Origin: Gliomastix tumulicola
Taxonomy: Eukaryota > Ascomycota > Sordariomycetes > Hypocreales > Bionectriaceae
Length of the DNA stretch: 64,000 bases
Reading direction: 5' to 3'
NCBI GenBank assembly: GCA_001599755.1
Contig: BCHX01000006.1
Span: 2,715,336-2,779,335, forward strand
Shown piece by piece: positions 10,450-22,328 of the stretch (its first letter is position 1; each line of letters starts with the position of its first letter). The notes beneath the pieces were generated by a model, which did not search any database, was not told where the DNA came from, and saw nothing but the letters and a program-made list of their open reading frames with translations. A program made the translations under genes and the position numbers.

Positions 10450-12317
10450 TTAAGCCCGGCGCTGGATCTTGACCTTGATGTTGTCGATGAAAGTGAACCA
10501 CCACCACCGCGGCGCCCACTGGCTGTCGTTGGGGTCGAGAGTAAGCTGTCATCATCATCGTCAGTACGTCTTCTTCTCCCTCTACATCCAAGATATGTGT
10601 CTGTCACTCACGTCATATCGGCTGAACAGCGTCGCCGTCAGCTTGTGAATCTCAACCGTGGCCACATTCGACCCGACGCACACCCTCCTGCCCGCGCCGA
10701 AGGTGAAGTCGATGTCCCTCATCGCCTTGAGTCTTGCCTCGTACACCTCCTCCGTCTCCCCCTCAGCCCGCAGCCACCGCTCCGGACGGAAGACATCCGC
10801 GTCGGCGCCGTAGATGTCCGTGTTGCGCGTCAGCACCCACGGGTTGATGCCGACCTTGGTCCCCGGCGCAATCACCCGCCCGTCCGACAGCGTCAGCCCG
10901 CCCGCGGGGACGATACGCTCCAGGATGCCGCCGATGACCGGGTGCATGCGCATGCCCTCCCTGACGACGGCGTTGAGATACGGCAGGTCGCGCGTCTCCT
11001 CGTACTGCGCGGGGAAAGACAGCTTCGCGGCGGCGAGCTCGGCCACCAGCCTCGCCTGCACGGCCGGGTTCCGCAGGATGTGGTACGTGATGGCCTTTTG
11101 CACAATGGCCGTCGTGTCGGCGCCCGCGAGCACGTTCATCATGATGTAGCTGACGACCTCGTTGTCCGTCACGATGTCCGGGTGCGTCTCCTTGGCCTCG
11201 AGGAAGTTGTCGAGGAAGTCGCCGTGCTTCTGCTTCTCGGGGAGGGCCTGGCGCTCCATGGACCGCTGGAAGCTGTAGTAGGCGGCGTTGTCGAAGGTGG
11301 CGAACTTGATCGGGCACCAGGCGTTCTTGCCGAGCCAGCGGTCGAGCCAGGGCATCTGGCCGATCTGGGGGGGGAGTCAGTAAGGACAAGTGTGAATACC
11401 CGGGGGGGGGATGGACGTACAATGCCGAGGTAGCGCATCGTCATCTCGCCGGTGTGCACCATGCCCTGGATGTCGGTGCCCGTGCGGAGGAAGCCCATGT
11501 CCTGCGAGAAGGTCATGTTCCAGTCGAGGTCCCAGGCACCAAACTCGATCCAGTCGGCCAGATCGGCCGTCTTGCCGGCATTCTCGCCCTCGACGAACCG
11601 CTTGTCCAGCTCCGTGCACAGGTACTCGACCATGTGGTCCAGCAGGTGCTGCTTGCCGAGGATGGCCTGCAGGTTGAAGTACTTCTGGTACGGCTTGATG
11701 TACCGCGCGTGGAAGTGGTTGCTGCGCGTGCTGAAGACGTTCTCGATGCGCTGGCCCTGGTTCTGGGCGTCGCCGATCTCGTAGAAGTCACTCTGGACGG
11801 GACTATCAGCTACTGATACTTGTTGGTGATACAGCAGATTCACACCTCCGCCTCCTACTCCTCCTCCTCCTCCTCCTTTACAGCATGATTTACAACGACA
11901 GACAAACTTCGATACGAAAAGGAGGGGGGGCATAAAGACAAGCGCTGGTGAGTGTATATTTACCTTGACATAGTTGCCCCTCGTGTCGTAGATCTTCTTC
12001 AGCAGGCTCGGGTCGTTCAGGCTGACCATGTTGGGCCCGATGCGCACCGCGGCGCCGTGGCGGGCGTGCAGCTCCTGGTGCGACTGGATCTGCGTCGTCT
12101 TCCAGTAGTCCAGCGCGCGCCAGGCGTCGGTGAACTTGGCCAGGAAGGGGCCCGGGATGGACCGCAGCGGCGACGAGAAGTACGCGACGGCGAGGCGGAG
12201 GACGAGGAGACCGCCCGCGAGGGCCAGGGCCGAGCCGAACGTGAGGAAGCCGCCGCCGCCGCTGGTGGCCTCGTGGCCCAGGGGGATGGTACCGCTGCCC
12301 TTGTCCGCGAACGACAT
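10450..12317 (-). CDS. Cytochrome P450 monooxygenase (pisatin-demethylase-like)
   Basis: Four exons in coding order: 12317-11964, 11792-11421, 11364-10612, 10545-10450, all joined in phase 0, giving 524 residues. The N-terminus has a Gly-rich start and a membrane anchor (FGSALALAGGLLVLRLAVAY) followed by the proline hinge RSIPGPFLAK, so it should sit on the ER facing the cytosol. Conserved P450 elements: I-helix AGADTTAI, ExxR in VVREGMR, PERW, and the heme loop FTFGAGRRVCVG with Cys at about residue 471. The N-terminal HQELHARHGAAVRIGPNMVS block resembles CYP57/pisatin-demethylase-like enzymes. No biosynthetic backbone gene is nearby, so a detoxification or stand-alone oxidation role is as likely as a pathway role. 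Intron 1 (11793-11963) is long and low-complexity. Confidence 0.9.
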
Positions 12318-13141
12318 GTTTGCTTCAGTGGGAGACAGTTGGGGATGACGTGTTTGTCTGGAAGAAGGGACTTCGGGAAAGAAAAAGGAAAATAAAACGA
12401 AGGGTTCACTTGGGGAAGTGGAAAGATGGTATGCGGATGATTCGTTCCTTGGGATCAACCCCCCTTTTCTGTAGGACAGTCTAACGTTCTCGTGTCTGTT
12501 ACAGAGCTTAGCCACGAGTCATTGGCAGCAGAGGACGCCGGAATAAAAAGAAGAAGAAAAATCAATGATCCCAGAAGCCGGCGCAAGGAGAAGAATCCTG
12601 TATAAGTGGCGAGTCAGTCGATGAGGAGCATCGAGCTGCATCGTCGCACCCGAACTGGATCCTTCCCTCGTGGACAGGACAGGACATGATATCAATAATT
12701 AAAAAAACGTTTCCCATAACGTGCCAGGACAGTCTGCCTTTCCTCGAAGCAAGCATGCATGCATCCCCGAGCGACGCAGCCTCAACGTGGGAGAAACCAA
12801 CGCCCTGTTCTCCTCTTGCCCGAAGCCCCTGACCCATCACGCAAGCCAGGTCCTCCAGTTCTAGTGGAGCGCGAGCAGCGTCCCGACCGTCCACTATTGC
12901 TTAATCGGCTCGGCACATGCTTTCTCCTCCTAAACAGCCTCTTGGCTCTCTCTCTCTCTCGCCCAGAGGCAGGCACTCATCGCTGCGATGGCCTTATCTG
13001 AGAGGGGGGAAGGGGGGAAAGGGACAGAACAGGACAGGACTGGGCCTGGCAGGGCTCAGGGACCCAGGTTCACCAGAGTCCAGAAAATCCTCCTCCTCAG
13101 GTCCCACCCGGGGAGGCCATGACTATCCTCCCGCCAACGGT

Positions 13142-13150
13142 ATATATAGC
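13142..13150 (+). promoter_or_regulatory. Orphan TATA-box-like sequence
   Basis: GGTATATATAGC on the plus strand is a good TATA match, but no gene follows within normal distance. It could drive an untranslated transcript, or be chance. Confidence 0.25.
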
Positions 13151-13625
13151 GGGCGGAGTGCGCGATGTAGTGCCCGTTCGTTAGTCGTTCTTGGTGAGCC
13201 GCCGGCCTCAGACTTGAGGGGAGCGCTGGCTCGAAAACTATTATCTGCTGGCGTTGACATTAGACGTTCATGCGGCGACGACGGCGGCTTGCTTGCCAGC
13301 CCTTGGGACGCGAAGAGAAAGTGGTCAAATTTGAGATGGTCAAAGCAGTCTGCATGTGGGCATCGGTGGCGCCCTGGGGAAGAACGACGCTTTGGGCGCG
13401 TTTGATTGACGGTCGTCGATGGTGATCTGCTGCTGTGTCCTGCGTCCGCTGTTTGACGATGCAGGATGATGGAGTGGTCGACCCTCATGCTCCCCCTGCA
13501 GAGTGGGACAGCTACTAGAATATCTATAGGCGAGCAAGGGGATAGCAGGCAACAGGTTGGAAGAAAGACCGAGACGGGGGTGTCTGTCGAGAGGCCGCAG
13601 TAGCAGGCGAGCTTCCCATGACCAA

Positions 13626-13643
13626 GAGTGTGTGTGTGTGTGT
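13626..13643. repeat. GT microsatellite
   Basis: Uninterrupted GTGTGT... run in the P450/rhodopsin spacer. Confidence 0.8.
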
Positions 13644-15584
13644 GCTTCTGGTCTGCCTCGCGACAAACACCGAATCCAGCGTTGGCAGGTCTACGAGGAA
13701 AGAGAAAAGAAAGGAGCAAAAGGCAAGCTGCCAACAGCGCCACAAAACTGCATCCTCTCCTTGTTGTTCCATTCGTAAGGAACGGCTGTTGGTTGGCTGG
13801 ACACATCCTTGTCTGCCTGCTGGCCTGCAGATGTGCCAAGGATGCAAAATTGGGACATTCAACCAGGGCGGAGAAGTCAATGGCGTCTTTCTCTGGTCTG
13901 CTTCTGTCCCTGAGGAAACCCCCGCCTTGAATATGGCGATTCGCCGACCTGAATGGTTGATTCCTTAGCTAGTCGAGGAGATCCTTCTGAGACATACTTA
14001 CCGAACGTCGGCTACGCGTATGCACGACCGTTGTCTGTCATTCACACCCCAAAAGGCAACGAAGCTCGTGTGTTCCCCCCCTCTCGATGCTACGCTCCAC
14101 ACCAGCCAGAGCACGGGCTGGGCTCTGGTTCGGTCTCGAGGTCTGCCGTGCATTAGTCGCGTCGGTGCTAGAGCCCCCTCTCTCTAGTGAAGCCGGTACT
14201 CCGTAGACTCACTGTATTCCCGGCTAGGGCAGCAAGCAACAGGGCTGCTCCCTGCTCCGAGCCGGGCCTCCCCGACCCCCGACCCCTGCCGGATTTTCAC
14301 GTCGTCGTTTCGGGTCCGTCGTTGGCTTCATCCACCCGGGGTCGAGGAAAATCAGGCGGCAGGCTGAGAAAGGGAGTGCCGTCGCTATTTGCGGGACAGG
14401 AAATAAAAGGGAAAGAGAAAAAAAATCTTCCGTTGTGACTATTGAATTAACTGCTCAACAGTGGCGGAATGTCACTGTCAGATCTTATAGCCTGGTAGTC
14501 TATATGATCCTTTGCACGAGAGCGTCCTGCGTTGGTGTGTGGTCCGTTTCTGCGCTCGGCAATGGATGGATGGATGGATTTCTGAAAAGAGAGAGAAAGG
14601 CAAAGAGGGGGCTTCCTTATCGAGTAGCGAGCTTGAGAGCTGCTGCCATGACTCGTTTTCACAGCGAGGCACACCGCTGCTTGACGTGCGTGTTGTGTGT
14701 ATGCAGCTGCTAGTGTCATGCAATGCACCCCCCTACCGAATGCAGATGTCACTGCAGCAAGAACAGGACTAACAAGACCATGCAGGCAGTGCCGGTCACG
14801 TTATCAACCACCAGTCATGTTGTCCTCTCTTACCCACCCCCATGGCCTGCCATGTGCCGACCAGTCAAGGAGGCTCATCTCTCACACTGTAGCCCTCAGG
14901 CCTCGGGACTTTTGACCATCGGTGATGCTGCAGTCTCATAATTCCTCCCCCCGAGCCTGATAATTGGAGCACTGCCATAGGACGAGTCTTCCACGCTTGG
15001 GCCCTCCTTCTTCCATCTTACCTCCCTGGTCCCTGAACCATGTCTTCGGAGCCCCGTGTTGGACATGGATGGCGAGCCTTGACGGCCTTTGACGTTCGAG
15101 CCGTTCTGCGTTATTCCTGTGTCCATCAATAGCATACTCCTCGCCTTACCGTTACATTGTGGGGGGGTACTGACAGGAGAAAAAAAGGAGAGGAAGGAGA
15201 AAAAGCGAAGATCGAAGGTCACTCGTGCATTTGCCCCCTCCCCCCGCCCCTTACTCGAGGCCGTTGGGCATCCACGGCAGATACTTGCTCACCGAAGACG
15301 TTGGAACATGAGTTTTTGCATCTGCTCATCGTACATAACCCTTCTTCTGGACCCTCCCTCCCTAATCTGTCTTGATAGCACGGATAGTTCCCTGGAGTAG
15401 TCGCGCCGCCGTCAATGACTAAGAGGAGAGCCGTTGCTTAGCCTGTAGCCTGCCCCCTTTCTTTCGTTTTCTTTCCCAGGGCCGGCCTCGCTTCTTCGCT
15501 TCTTCTGGTGGCCGCCGCCTCGTCAATCAACTCAGGTCCCTTTGTTTGGAATATTTTTCTTCTTCTTCGTCGAGGCCCGTCAAG

Positions 15585-16326
15585 ATGACTTCGTACGGGG
15601 GCAGAGGCCCTACGATCAACGGTGTGCTGTGGTCGGAGACGGCGTTGGCTGCGGTGTTTGTCTTTGCCAGAATCTACACCAGGAAGTTTATCCTGCGGAC
15701 ACAGGGACTGGACGACCTGTTCCTGCTCCTCGCATGGGTGAGTGGACTCGACCTTGGGGACCTGAAGTCCCTCGTTCACACTCTTCACACACTCACACAC
15801 ACGCAACATCCAATCACTGACATCTGCAACTCTCTCAGGTCTTCCTCGCCGCCTACGCAGCATGCATCGCCGTAGGCACGACGTGGGGAGTCGGCCAGCG
15901 CCGCGCCGACATCCCCGAGGACCACTACATCCAAGCCATGAAGTTCGAGATCATCGGCCAGGGCGTCTGCATCTTCAACATCGTCATCAGCAAGGCCGCC
16001 GTCTCCTTCCTCCTGCTGCGCATCGTCACCAAGGTCTGGCACAAGACCTTTGTGTGGTTCTGCTTCGTCAGCACGGGCATCATCGTCACCTGGTGCACCA
16101 TCTCCATCTTCATCCAGTGCATCCCCGTCGTCAAGGTCTGGGACCCGAGCGTCGACGGCGAGTGCTGGCTGGACTTTGCCAAGATCGGGCTCGCGACGTC
16201 GGCGTACGCGTGCGTGGTCGACTTTGCGCTGGCCATCATCCCCTGCTTCATCATCTGGGAGCTGAACATGAAGGCCAAGGATAAAATGGTGACGATTTGC
16301 GGTCTGAGTCTGGGTATCTTGTAAGT

Positions 16327-16357
<31 letters not shown>

Positions 16358-16950
16358 CTTATCCTGATAACGAATGAAGGAAGGGCTAACGACATGACAG
16401 TGCCGGTGTCTGCGGTATCATGAGAACCGTGGCTCTGACCAGTCTCCAGTCATTCAATGAGTACATCTGTAAGTCCCCTCTGAACTGAACACACTTCCCC
16501 AGGGCACATGCTGAACGATCACCCTGCCCAGACGACACCTCCGACATGCTCATCTACTCCGGCACCGAGAATTTCGTCTTCTGCCTCTGCGCCTCCATCC
16601 CCGTCCTCCGCCCGCTCTGGTCCGCCGTCGTCCGCGGCTACGCCTCCTCCCGCGACCGCTCCTACCAGCTCAGCGACATGCAGAACGGCAGCACCGACGC
16701 CGAGAGGGCCATGGGCCGCAGCGGCCGCAGCGGCAGCACCGGCAACAGGCTCGGCGCCAGCAGACTGGCAGGGAGCAGCGGTCCGGGCCCCGAGACGCGC
16801 ATCTACGCCAGCGCGTTCGGGGACGGCAACGGCAGCGACGAGACGATCCTCAGGGACGCGAATGGCAACGCACCCAAGACGATGGAGGTGGTCCGGTCGA
16901 CCAAAGTGTCGATACACTACTCAGAGCGGAGCGCGGACGGCAAGTCATGA
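15585..16950 (+). CDS. Fungal rhodopsin-domain integral membrane protein (PTH11-like)
   Basis: Four exons: 15585-15737, 15839-16320, 16401-16468, 16532-16950, total 373 residues. The phases match and each join rebuilds family motifs (LFLLLAWVFLAAYAACIAVG; LSLGIFAGVCGIMRTVALTS; SFNEYIYDTSDMLIYSGTEN). Hydrophobic segments are consistent with about six to seven membrane spans, with typical landmarks WGVGQRR, the CxxxxxxW-type segment around CIPVVKVWDPSVDGECW, and CASIPVLRPL closing the bundle. A cytosolic Ser/Gly-rich tail of about 110 residues follows. The N-terminus is short and lacks a CFEM domain, unlike canonical PTH11. Family members are predicted receptors, but ligand and partner are unknown. 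Intron 2 contains a TGC microsatellite (about 16327-16353). Confidence 0.85.
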
Positions 16951-17522
16951 CTAGATGTGTGAACTCCCTTACCCAAGGGACGAGGAAGAATCAAATGGGT
17001 GTGAGAGCTCGTGAGAGCTCGGTTATCAGGTGTAATGGCGGGAGGAATATTACCCCCACTGTGGTGCGTTGCCAAGGGCGTACATGACATGGCCCTCTGT
17101 ATGAGTACATCGGCGGGGGACAAAATGGAAGATTAGGACTGCCTCGCGGCGTCTTCTTGGGTCTAATTGGGCTGGGTTGCAAATGTAGCCATGGCCTCAA
17201 GCGGCAGCATAGCACCGTCTTGAGGGTGATATCAAAACAAAGTACACGAATCTAAGATACCTACTAATTATTACTATTAGTATGCAGGACTGAAACAGTG
17301 TCTCACGATGGGGTTCTTAGCTCGGCCCTGCAACTAGCCAATTGTGACTGTTCCTGGCCGTGACTCAATACCGATTTCGGGATCCTCGATTTACTAGCCC
17401 GTCTCGGTTATCACCCGAGGCTTCTGTACTATATAGCCCGCCCGCCACAGCTTGCAAGAAACATATCATTGCATCAACTGTCCATCGCTTCACTCAATCA
17501 CGTCAATCACAACATCGCCGTC
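16951..17522. other. Intergenic, promoter of the GNAT gene
   Basis: AT content rises after about 17220. A TATATAG at 17430-17436 precedes the GNAT start by about 90 nt. No other feature seen. Confidence 0.5.
17430..17436 (+). promoter_or_regulatory. TATA box of the GNAT gene
   Basis: TATATAG located 87-93 nt before the chosen ATG at 17523. Its position argues for that ATG over an in-frame ATG at 17469, which would leave an unusually short leader. Confidence 0.45.
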
Positions 17523-18062
17523 ATGACCAGCAAATCATCGCTCCGAAATCGCGTCTGGAAGCGGGACACTCACTTCATCTCCACTGATCCCTCGCTCATC
17601 CCTATTCCCACACTCCAAGAGGCCTATGCGTCTCCCGTGTTCTACTGGGCCGATGCACTTCCCGAGGCCGTGCTCGAGGAAACACTTCAGAACTCACTGT
17701 GCTTCGGCCTCTACGAAGGACAGCCAGACGACGCTGCCGAGGGGCGGGGAGCGCCACCCCTCGTGGGCTTCTCTCGCGGCATCACCGACTACTCGACTTT
17801 CATCTACCTGACGGACGTCTGGGTGCATCCTTCGCAGCAAGGGAAGGGACTCGGCCGGTGGATGATGCAATGCGTTCAGGAGCTCATCGTGGAGATGCCG
17901 TACCTGCGCAGAAGCCTGCTGTTCACCGCCGACTGGGAGAGGTCTGTGCCGTTTTATCAGGAGATTCTGGATATGAAGGTGCTGGAGGGGAAGAGAGGGG
18001 AGGGCCTCGCTCTCATGGAGAGATGGGGGAAAGGACATCCTTTCTATGGAAAGGGTTCTTGA
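17523..18062 (+). CDS. GNAT-family N-acetyltransferase
   Basis: Single exon, 179 residues. The start at 17523 (MTSKSSLRN) is preferred to an in-frame ATG 54 nt upstream because of TATA-box spacing. The acetyl-CoA-binding motif A is clear: YLTDVWVHPSQQGKGLGRWM (residues about 95-114) with the Q/R-x-x-G-x-G/A pattern as QQGKGLG. The C-terminal strand and helix carry FTADWERSVPFYQEILDMKV, typical for small-molecule GNATs. No targeting signal, so probably cytosolic. The acceptor substrate cannot be inferred. Confidence 0.85.
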   Translation: MTSKSSLRNRVWKRDTHFISTDPSLIPIPTLQEAYASPVFYWADALPEAVLEETLQNSLCFGLYEGQPDDAAEGRGAPPLVGFSRGITDYSTFIYLTDVWVHPSQQGKGLGRWMMQCVQELIVEMPYLRRSLLFTADWERSVPFYQEILDMKVLEGKRGEGLALMERWGKGHPFYGKGS

Positions 18063-19074
18063 GATAGGGGGCTTATGAGTGGCGAACAAAATCTTAGCGC
18101 AATGGTGGAAAGCGAATGAGCCGGTAAAGTTTGTCATATACTGTCTCAACTACATAATTCTAGGGACTATAATCCTCAACAAGTGCCCTATTTATTATTA
18201 TAGCAGCTCTTCCTTATTCCATTACTCTGGCAGCTTCATCCACAACTTGATCGCAACTGATTAGATAACAAGAGCCATTTGTCCTAGCTATTAGAGCCAA
18301 AAGTTGCATGAGATAAACATTTAAATTGTTAGCAGGTGCTAATGAATGTTAAACCGGGAATGAATATAGTCAGACGGTTACTTGAATGGCAAAGCATTGA
18401 CATCTCATGGAGCTTCTTTTTGGAGCTACCGTAGATACCTATTAGGTCGCATAGCAATGCGATGCCTCGACTTGGCTGTGCAAGGTCCCAATAAATGATA
18501 CATAGGGGCGAGTGTTATCGTTCTAGATGTCTTGAGATTATTTGCTCGAGTTGGCCATGGTATCAAGGTGGATGCGTTAAATCAGAAACACGACAGGACC
18601 CTGGAACAGGTAGCAGTTGCTCAATAACGGGTGTCAAGAAGACGACATATTATGGCTTGAATGGAGCCTTGGCTTGGTAAGTAGTAGTTGAATAAATACT
18701 TGAGCTATGGGGCCATGTATTTTGGTTGTGTATGTGACTTAAGCTCTTCGTCAACCACGTGTTAGGATGAGGTTCTTGGATGTAGCTTACGTGTATATGT
18801 ACATATATTTGAACGGTCAAGTGAGGCGCGCGAAAGACAGGAAAGATGATGGGTCACAAGAATGTTCTTGATATGGCATGCTGTGCGTTCTGTGTGATAG
18901 GCTGTCCTATCACCAACGCACACGATTAGCCATGAGTCACGCCGTCCTGTCTGCTCATTTTCGCCAAAATCTCCACACCTCAGATTCTGGAATTCCCTCT
19001 TACACTACCTACATCAACGACATCTAAGCTTGCGAATGCCCTCACACCAATACCAATCAATAACACAGATCGAG
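18063..19074. other. AT-rich intergenic region
   Basis: Clearly more AT-rich than the flanking genes, rich in TATTA/TTAATT words, with no conserved frame visible. An in-frame ATG at 19036 precedes the next gene's preferred start at 19075. Confidence 0.5.
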
Positions 19075-20276
19075 ATGAATCGACGCCCAGTTAACTTCAA
19101 TGACAGCCCTCGGCCATGGCCGGCATCGTCGGCACCGTCCAACGCTCACCTCGTCGAGAGATTTCATAGGAGTCTCCCGGACTATTCGCCCACTCCTCTC
19201 CACTCACTAGAAGGCATTGCCAATGAACTTGGACTCGGCGCCGTCTACCTCAAGGATGAGTCGAATCGTCTAGGTCTCCCCTCATTCAAGATTCTCGGCG
19301 CATCCTGGGCAACGTTCCGAGCCGCGGTGCAGCGTCTTGGCCTTCCTCTGGACGCCAGTTTGGAGCAGCTCAGGCGGGAGGCGTCATCTCTTGTCCTCTT
19401 CGCCGCGACAGATGGAAACCATGGACGTGCGGTGGCCAAGATGGGCAAGCACCTTGGTACAGGAGCCGTTGAGATTTACGTCCCTCAACACCTGTCTCCC
19501 GAGACTGTTGAATTGATGGAAGCCGAGGGAGCCAGAGTACATCGGCTGAACGGGTCGTATGATGATGCGGTGGCCGAGGCATACAAGGCCTCGAAGAACA
19601 CTCAGGGCGGGATCTTCGTCCAGGACACGGACTTAGACGACGATCATCCCAATGTTAGTATTCCCAATCCCATCTATAATTGCTATTTTTGTATAAGAGT
19701 TTGACACTGAGGCTCTTCATATAGTGGATCGTCGAAGGCTATGAGACGATGCATCGCGAGATAGACGAACAGCTCGCCGGCCACAAGGCAGATCTCGTCA
19801 TCGTGCCCATTGGTGTTGGCTCCTTCGCGCAGTCTGTCGTAAAGCACTTCCATGCCATCGACCACAGTCCTCGCATCTTGACTGTTGAGCCCGACACAGC
19901 GGCCTGCTTGTGGAAGAACATCAATCATGAGACCCCAACCCCCATCGAAACGACATCCACGATCATGGGCGGTCTCGCTTACGGCACTGTCGCGGCCGCA
20001 GCTTGGCCGTATCTCAAATCCGGCGTGAAGGGCTGCTTGACCGTCTCTGACTTCGAAGCCCACGTGGCGTGCAGAGATCTCGAGAGCGGATATGGGATCA
20101 CGATCGGGCCTTGTGGTGCCTCTACCCTGGCGGCTTTGAGGCGTCTGACGCACGACGACAGACAGAGACTAGGGCTGAGCTCGGATTCAGTCGTCGTCTT
20201 GCTGTCCACTGAAGGTCCAAGAAAATATGACACTCCTCGTGACGAGTCTGTTATTGATTCGATGGCGCCCGCCTAG
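19075..20276 (+). CDS. PLP-dependent enzyme, diaminopropionate ammonia-lyase-like
   Basis: Exons 19075-19653 and 19725-20276 give 376 residues. An ATG at 19036 would add 13 residues; family members start near the NFNDSPRPW block, so 19075 is preferred. Fold-type II PLP enzyme (tryptophan synthase beta family): Schiff-base lysine K72 in LGLPSFKILGASWA, substrate/PLP segment in FAATDGNHGRAVAK, and a phosphate-binding loop IPIGVGSFA in place of the canonical GGGG. The intron falls at DDHPN/WIVEGYETM, and the join is continuous with the family. The expected reaction is breakdown of 2,3-diaminopropionate or a related amino acid to pyruvate and ammonia. Threonine/serine dehydratase-like activity is the alternative. 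Confidence 0.82.
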
Positions 20277-21062
20277 AAATTCGTCTAGATAACCCCCCGT
20301 TGGCTTCTTCGCCGACTAGAGCAGTCCACCCAACATCGACAGTTAAATGACCCAATAACCATACATTTTGTCTCTATGTGCATAACAGTGAATGTGAAGT
20401 CTCCACATCGGTGCCGCATCACAACCTGGTGCTGTTGCCGCTCCTGGTTCGCTCATGCCTACGTTCGCGATCTCAGCTGGCTTGATGTGGTTCTGTCGAA
20501 AGAGACGGGCCAAGAAGAGAACGGAGGGAGAGCTTGATGTAGCTGGAAAGACACCTGTTGAATACGGATATTCGGCTTTACATCCTCAAAATTCCCTGTT
20601 CGGGCATCTGTCTGTTAAAGGACACCCGGCACACCCCAACGAGCTGGGCACGGATTAACCGCAGGAAGCGGATGCTTCCCAAGGCAACAGTCATTATTTA
20701 CGTAGCGAGCTGCCCTCACAAGGCGGAGGTGCGCGCTGGTGTTGGACGCGAATCTGGCTTCCACTCAGCGTCCCGGATAGTGCAGCCTAGACATGATTCT
20801 CAAACGGTAGCCTGACAATGAACCTCACTTCCAAGCACCATCCTACAAACACCATGTAGAGTGCACGAGCGATTCAAATTGGACAGTGCTGCAATTGTAA
20901 CTATAGGCTCGTTTTCCAACCCCTTGCCAGCAGGCACATTTTCAAGAGAGACAAGTACAGCACAATCTCAACAAGACCAGCCAGAACTCCCCAAAGAAGA
21001 AACACAAAACGAAGACAGCAAACCCCATCCTAAACGCGTTGATGCATTCTCCGCATAGTGCC
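20277..21062. other. Intergenic (convergent gene ends)
   Basis: Lies between the 3' ends of the PLP enzyme and the minus-strand unknown frame. Short open frames exist, but none has recognisable motifs. Confidence 0.5.
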
Positions 21063-22292
21063 TTAGCTAGGCTCAGACATCCCCTCCTCAGATTCTGGCT
21101 CATAGATACTGGGAGACTCTGAATAGACTCTTGGAGGAGTTTCAGGTATCAAATACCCTTGAGACAGACGCAAGTGCGTTGCGGGGGGATACGAAGCCTT
21201 GGTAGTCATGTTGTCCGGCGTTTCCGGCGGGCTCACATGTTCTTCCTCTTCCGGCCAAGGCGTACCAAACGCCTGGCCGTAGAACAGGTGGTCGGGGACC
21301 TCGACACTGTCCGCCGAAGGGGGCGGTAAGCTTCGAGACAAGAATCGCATAGCGCGCTCGGGCTTACGATAGTTTGGATTTGCTGCGTTCGAGGCGTCCG
21401 CGGCCGAAGACTTGAGTCTGTCTGGTACACCCAACAGTGTACGGTTGCCCCCCATGACCGAGCCCACGAAGGAGTTGATGAACTCCATCGGACAGTGGCT
21501 GTAGAAGATTCCGTACTTTTCTGTACTTACTACTAGTATTTTTTCCTGGCACGGGCTCCCGTGGGGGTGGTGGAGGAGGTACCGTGTCCCGATACAGCGC
21601 AGTCTGCGAGGCCGCGAACTGTCCGGAGAGTTGTAGATCAGGTAAGACTGGTTAGGCCGGGGAGGTATTATGTTTTCACCTGCAAGTTCAGGGCCTAGCG
21701 GCCGACGAAATGTGTTGGGCAACACCTTGTGGTAGTAAACGGGGTCAAGAGGGCCACCCCAGATGGACTCCGCGACGGCAATAACCAAGTGTTCCATGAT
21801 GTGATGCTGGGGCGTCTCTTTTGTTTCGACGATCCAGCACCACAAGAGTCGAGAGATCGAGACGCATGTTTGCACAGCATTAAGCGATAGGAAAAGAGCG
21901 ATCTTCTCCTCTCTGGTTTTGGGCAGAGAATTCAGCTCCCGTCCACCATATTGCAGCTTCTCCCACAGCTCTCCCTCCAGGGGTACATCCGGGACGCTAT
22001 TCGGGAAGGGATGGTGGCGATGCCAAGGCAAGCCTATTGCGAATCCCAGTATGTACCCAACCTCCTTCTTGGTCCAGATGGCCAATCTGCCAAGAACAGT
22101 GAGCGGACAGAAGTCGAGCGGGTAAACATCGTCCTCAAACTCAAGGACAATAAAGGGAGAGCAGTCCCAGATGATTTTGGCGATGCCGTGCCTGAGGCTA
22201 AGCGCTCGTAGAACTTCTGATTTGACCACAGCGCTCGGCTCGGAAGTTGAACCAGCGACTTCGGTCCTGGTATCGATATGGAGGCCTCTCAT
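21063..22292 (-). CDS. Unrecognised protein; probable C-terminal part of a longer frame
   Basis: Open frame of 409 residues. I do not recognise a family. The first half looks globular, with hydrophobic and aromatic segments (KIIWDCSPFIVLEFEDDVYP, FCPLTVLGRLAIWTKKEVGY, CVSISRLLWCWIVETKET). The last 120 residues are Pro/Ser/Glu-rich and probably disordered (ETPPRVYSESPSIYEPE). No signal peptide. Upstream, the same frame continues through 12 sense codons to a TAG at 22331-22329, and beyond it through another 200 codons to an ATG at 22937, so this is likely the C-terminal part of one gene (see that entry). A Met start at 22292 is possible but has no independent support. Confidence 0.5.
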   Translation of the reverse strand: MRGLHIDTRTEVAGSTSEPSAVVKSEVLRALSLRHGIAKIIWDCSPFIVLEFEDDVYPLDFCPLTVLGRLAIWTKKEVGYILGFAIGLPWHRHHPFPNSVPDVPLEGELWEKLQYGGRELNSLPKTREEKIALFLSLNAVQTCVSISRLLWCWIVETKETPQHHIMEHLVIAVAESIWGGPLDPVYYHKVLPNTFRRPLGPELAGENIIPPRPNQSYLIYNSPDSSRPRRLRCIGTRYLLHHPHGSPCQEKILVVSTEKYGIFYSHCPMEFINSFVGSVMGGNRTLLGVPDRLKSSAADASNAANPNYRKPERAMRFLSRSLPPPSADSVEVPDHLFYGQAFGTPWPEEEEHVSPPETPDNMTTKASYPPATHLRLSQGYLIPETPPRVYSESPSIYEPESEEGMSEPS

Positions 22293-22328
22293 GGTAAAGG
22301 TTGGATCGCACGTTTCGCCCCAACAGTC

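Larger units (their letters stand above)
12318..15584. other. Long 3.3 kb intergenic region (divergent P450 / rhodopsin-domain promoters)
   Basis: Lies between two genes transcribed away from each other. Contains simple repeats: CT run near 12951-12960, GT repeat 13626-13643, GGAT repeat near 14563-14580, several poly-C/poly-G stretches, and a TATA-box sequence TATATATAG at 13142 with no convincing gene attached. Open frames here are low-complexity and lack domain signals. The last 150 bp before 15585 are T/C-rich and look like a 5' leader. Confidence 0.5.

Noticed and set aside
12318..12515. Upstream in-frame extension of the P450
   Set aside because: It would add a charged leader before the membrane anchor; the ATG at 12317 gives a normal P450 N-terminus.
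13123..13839. 238-codon minus-strand open frame
   Set aside because: Low-complexity, with a His-Thr run from the GT microsatellite, no domain signal and no plausible splice partners.
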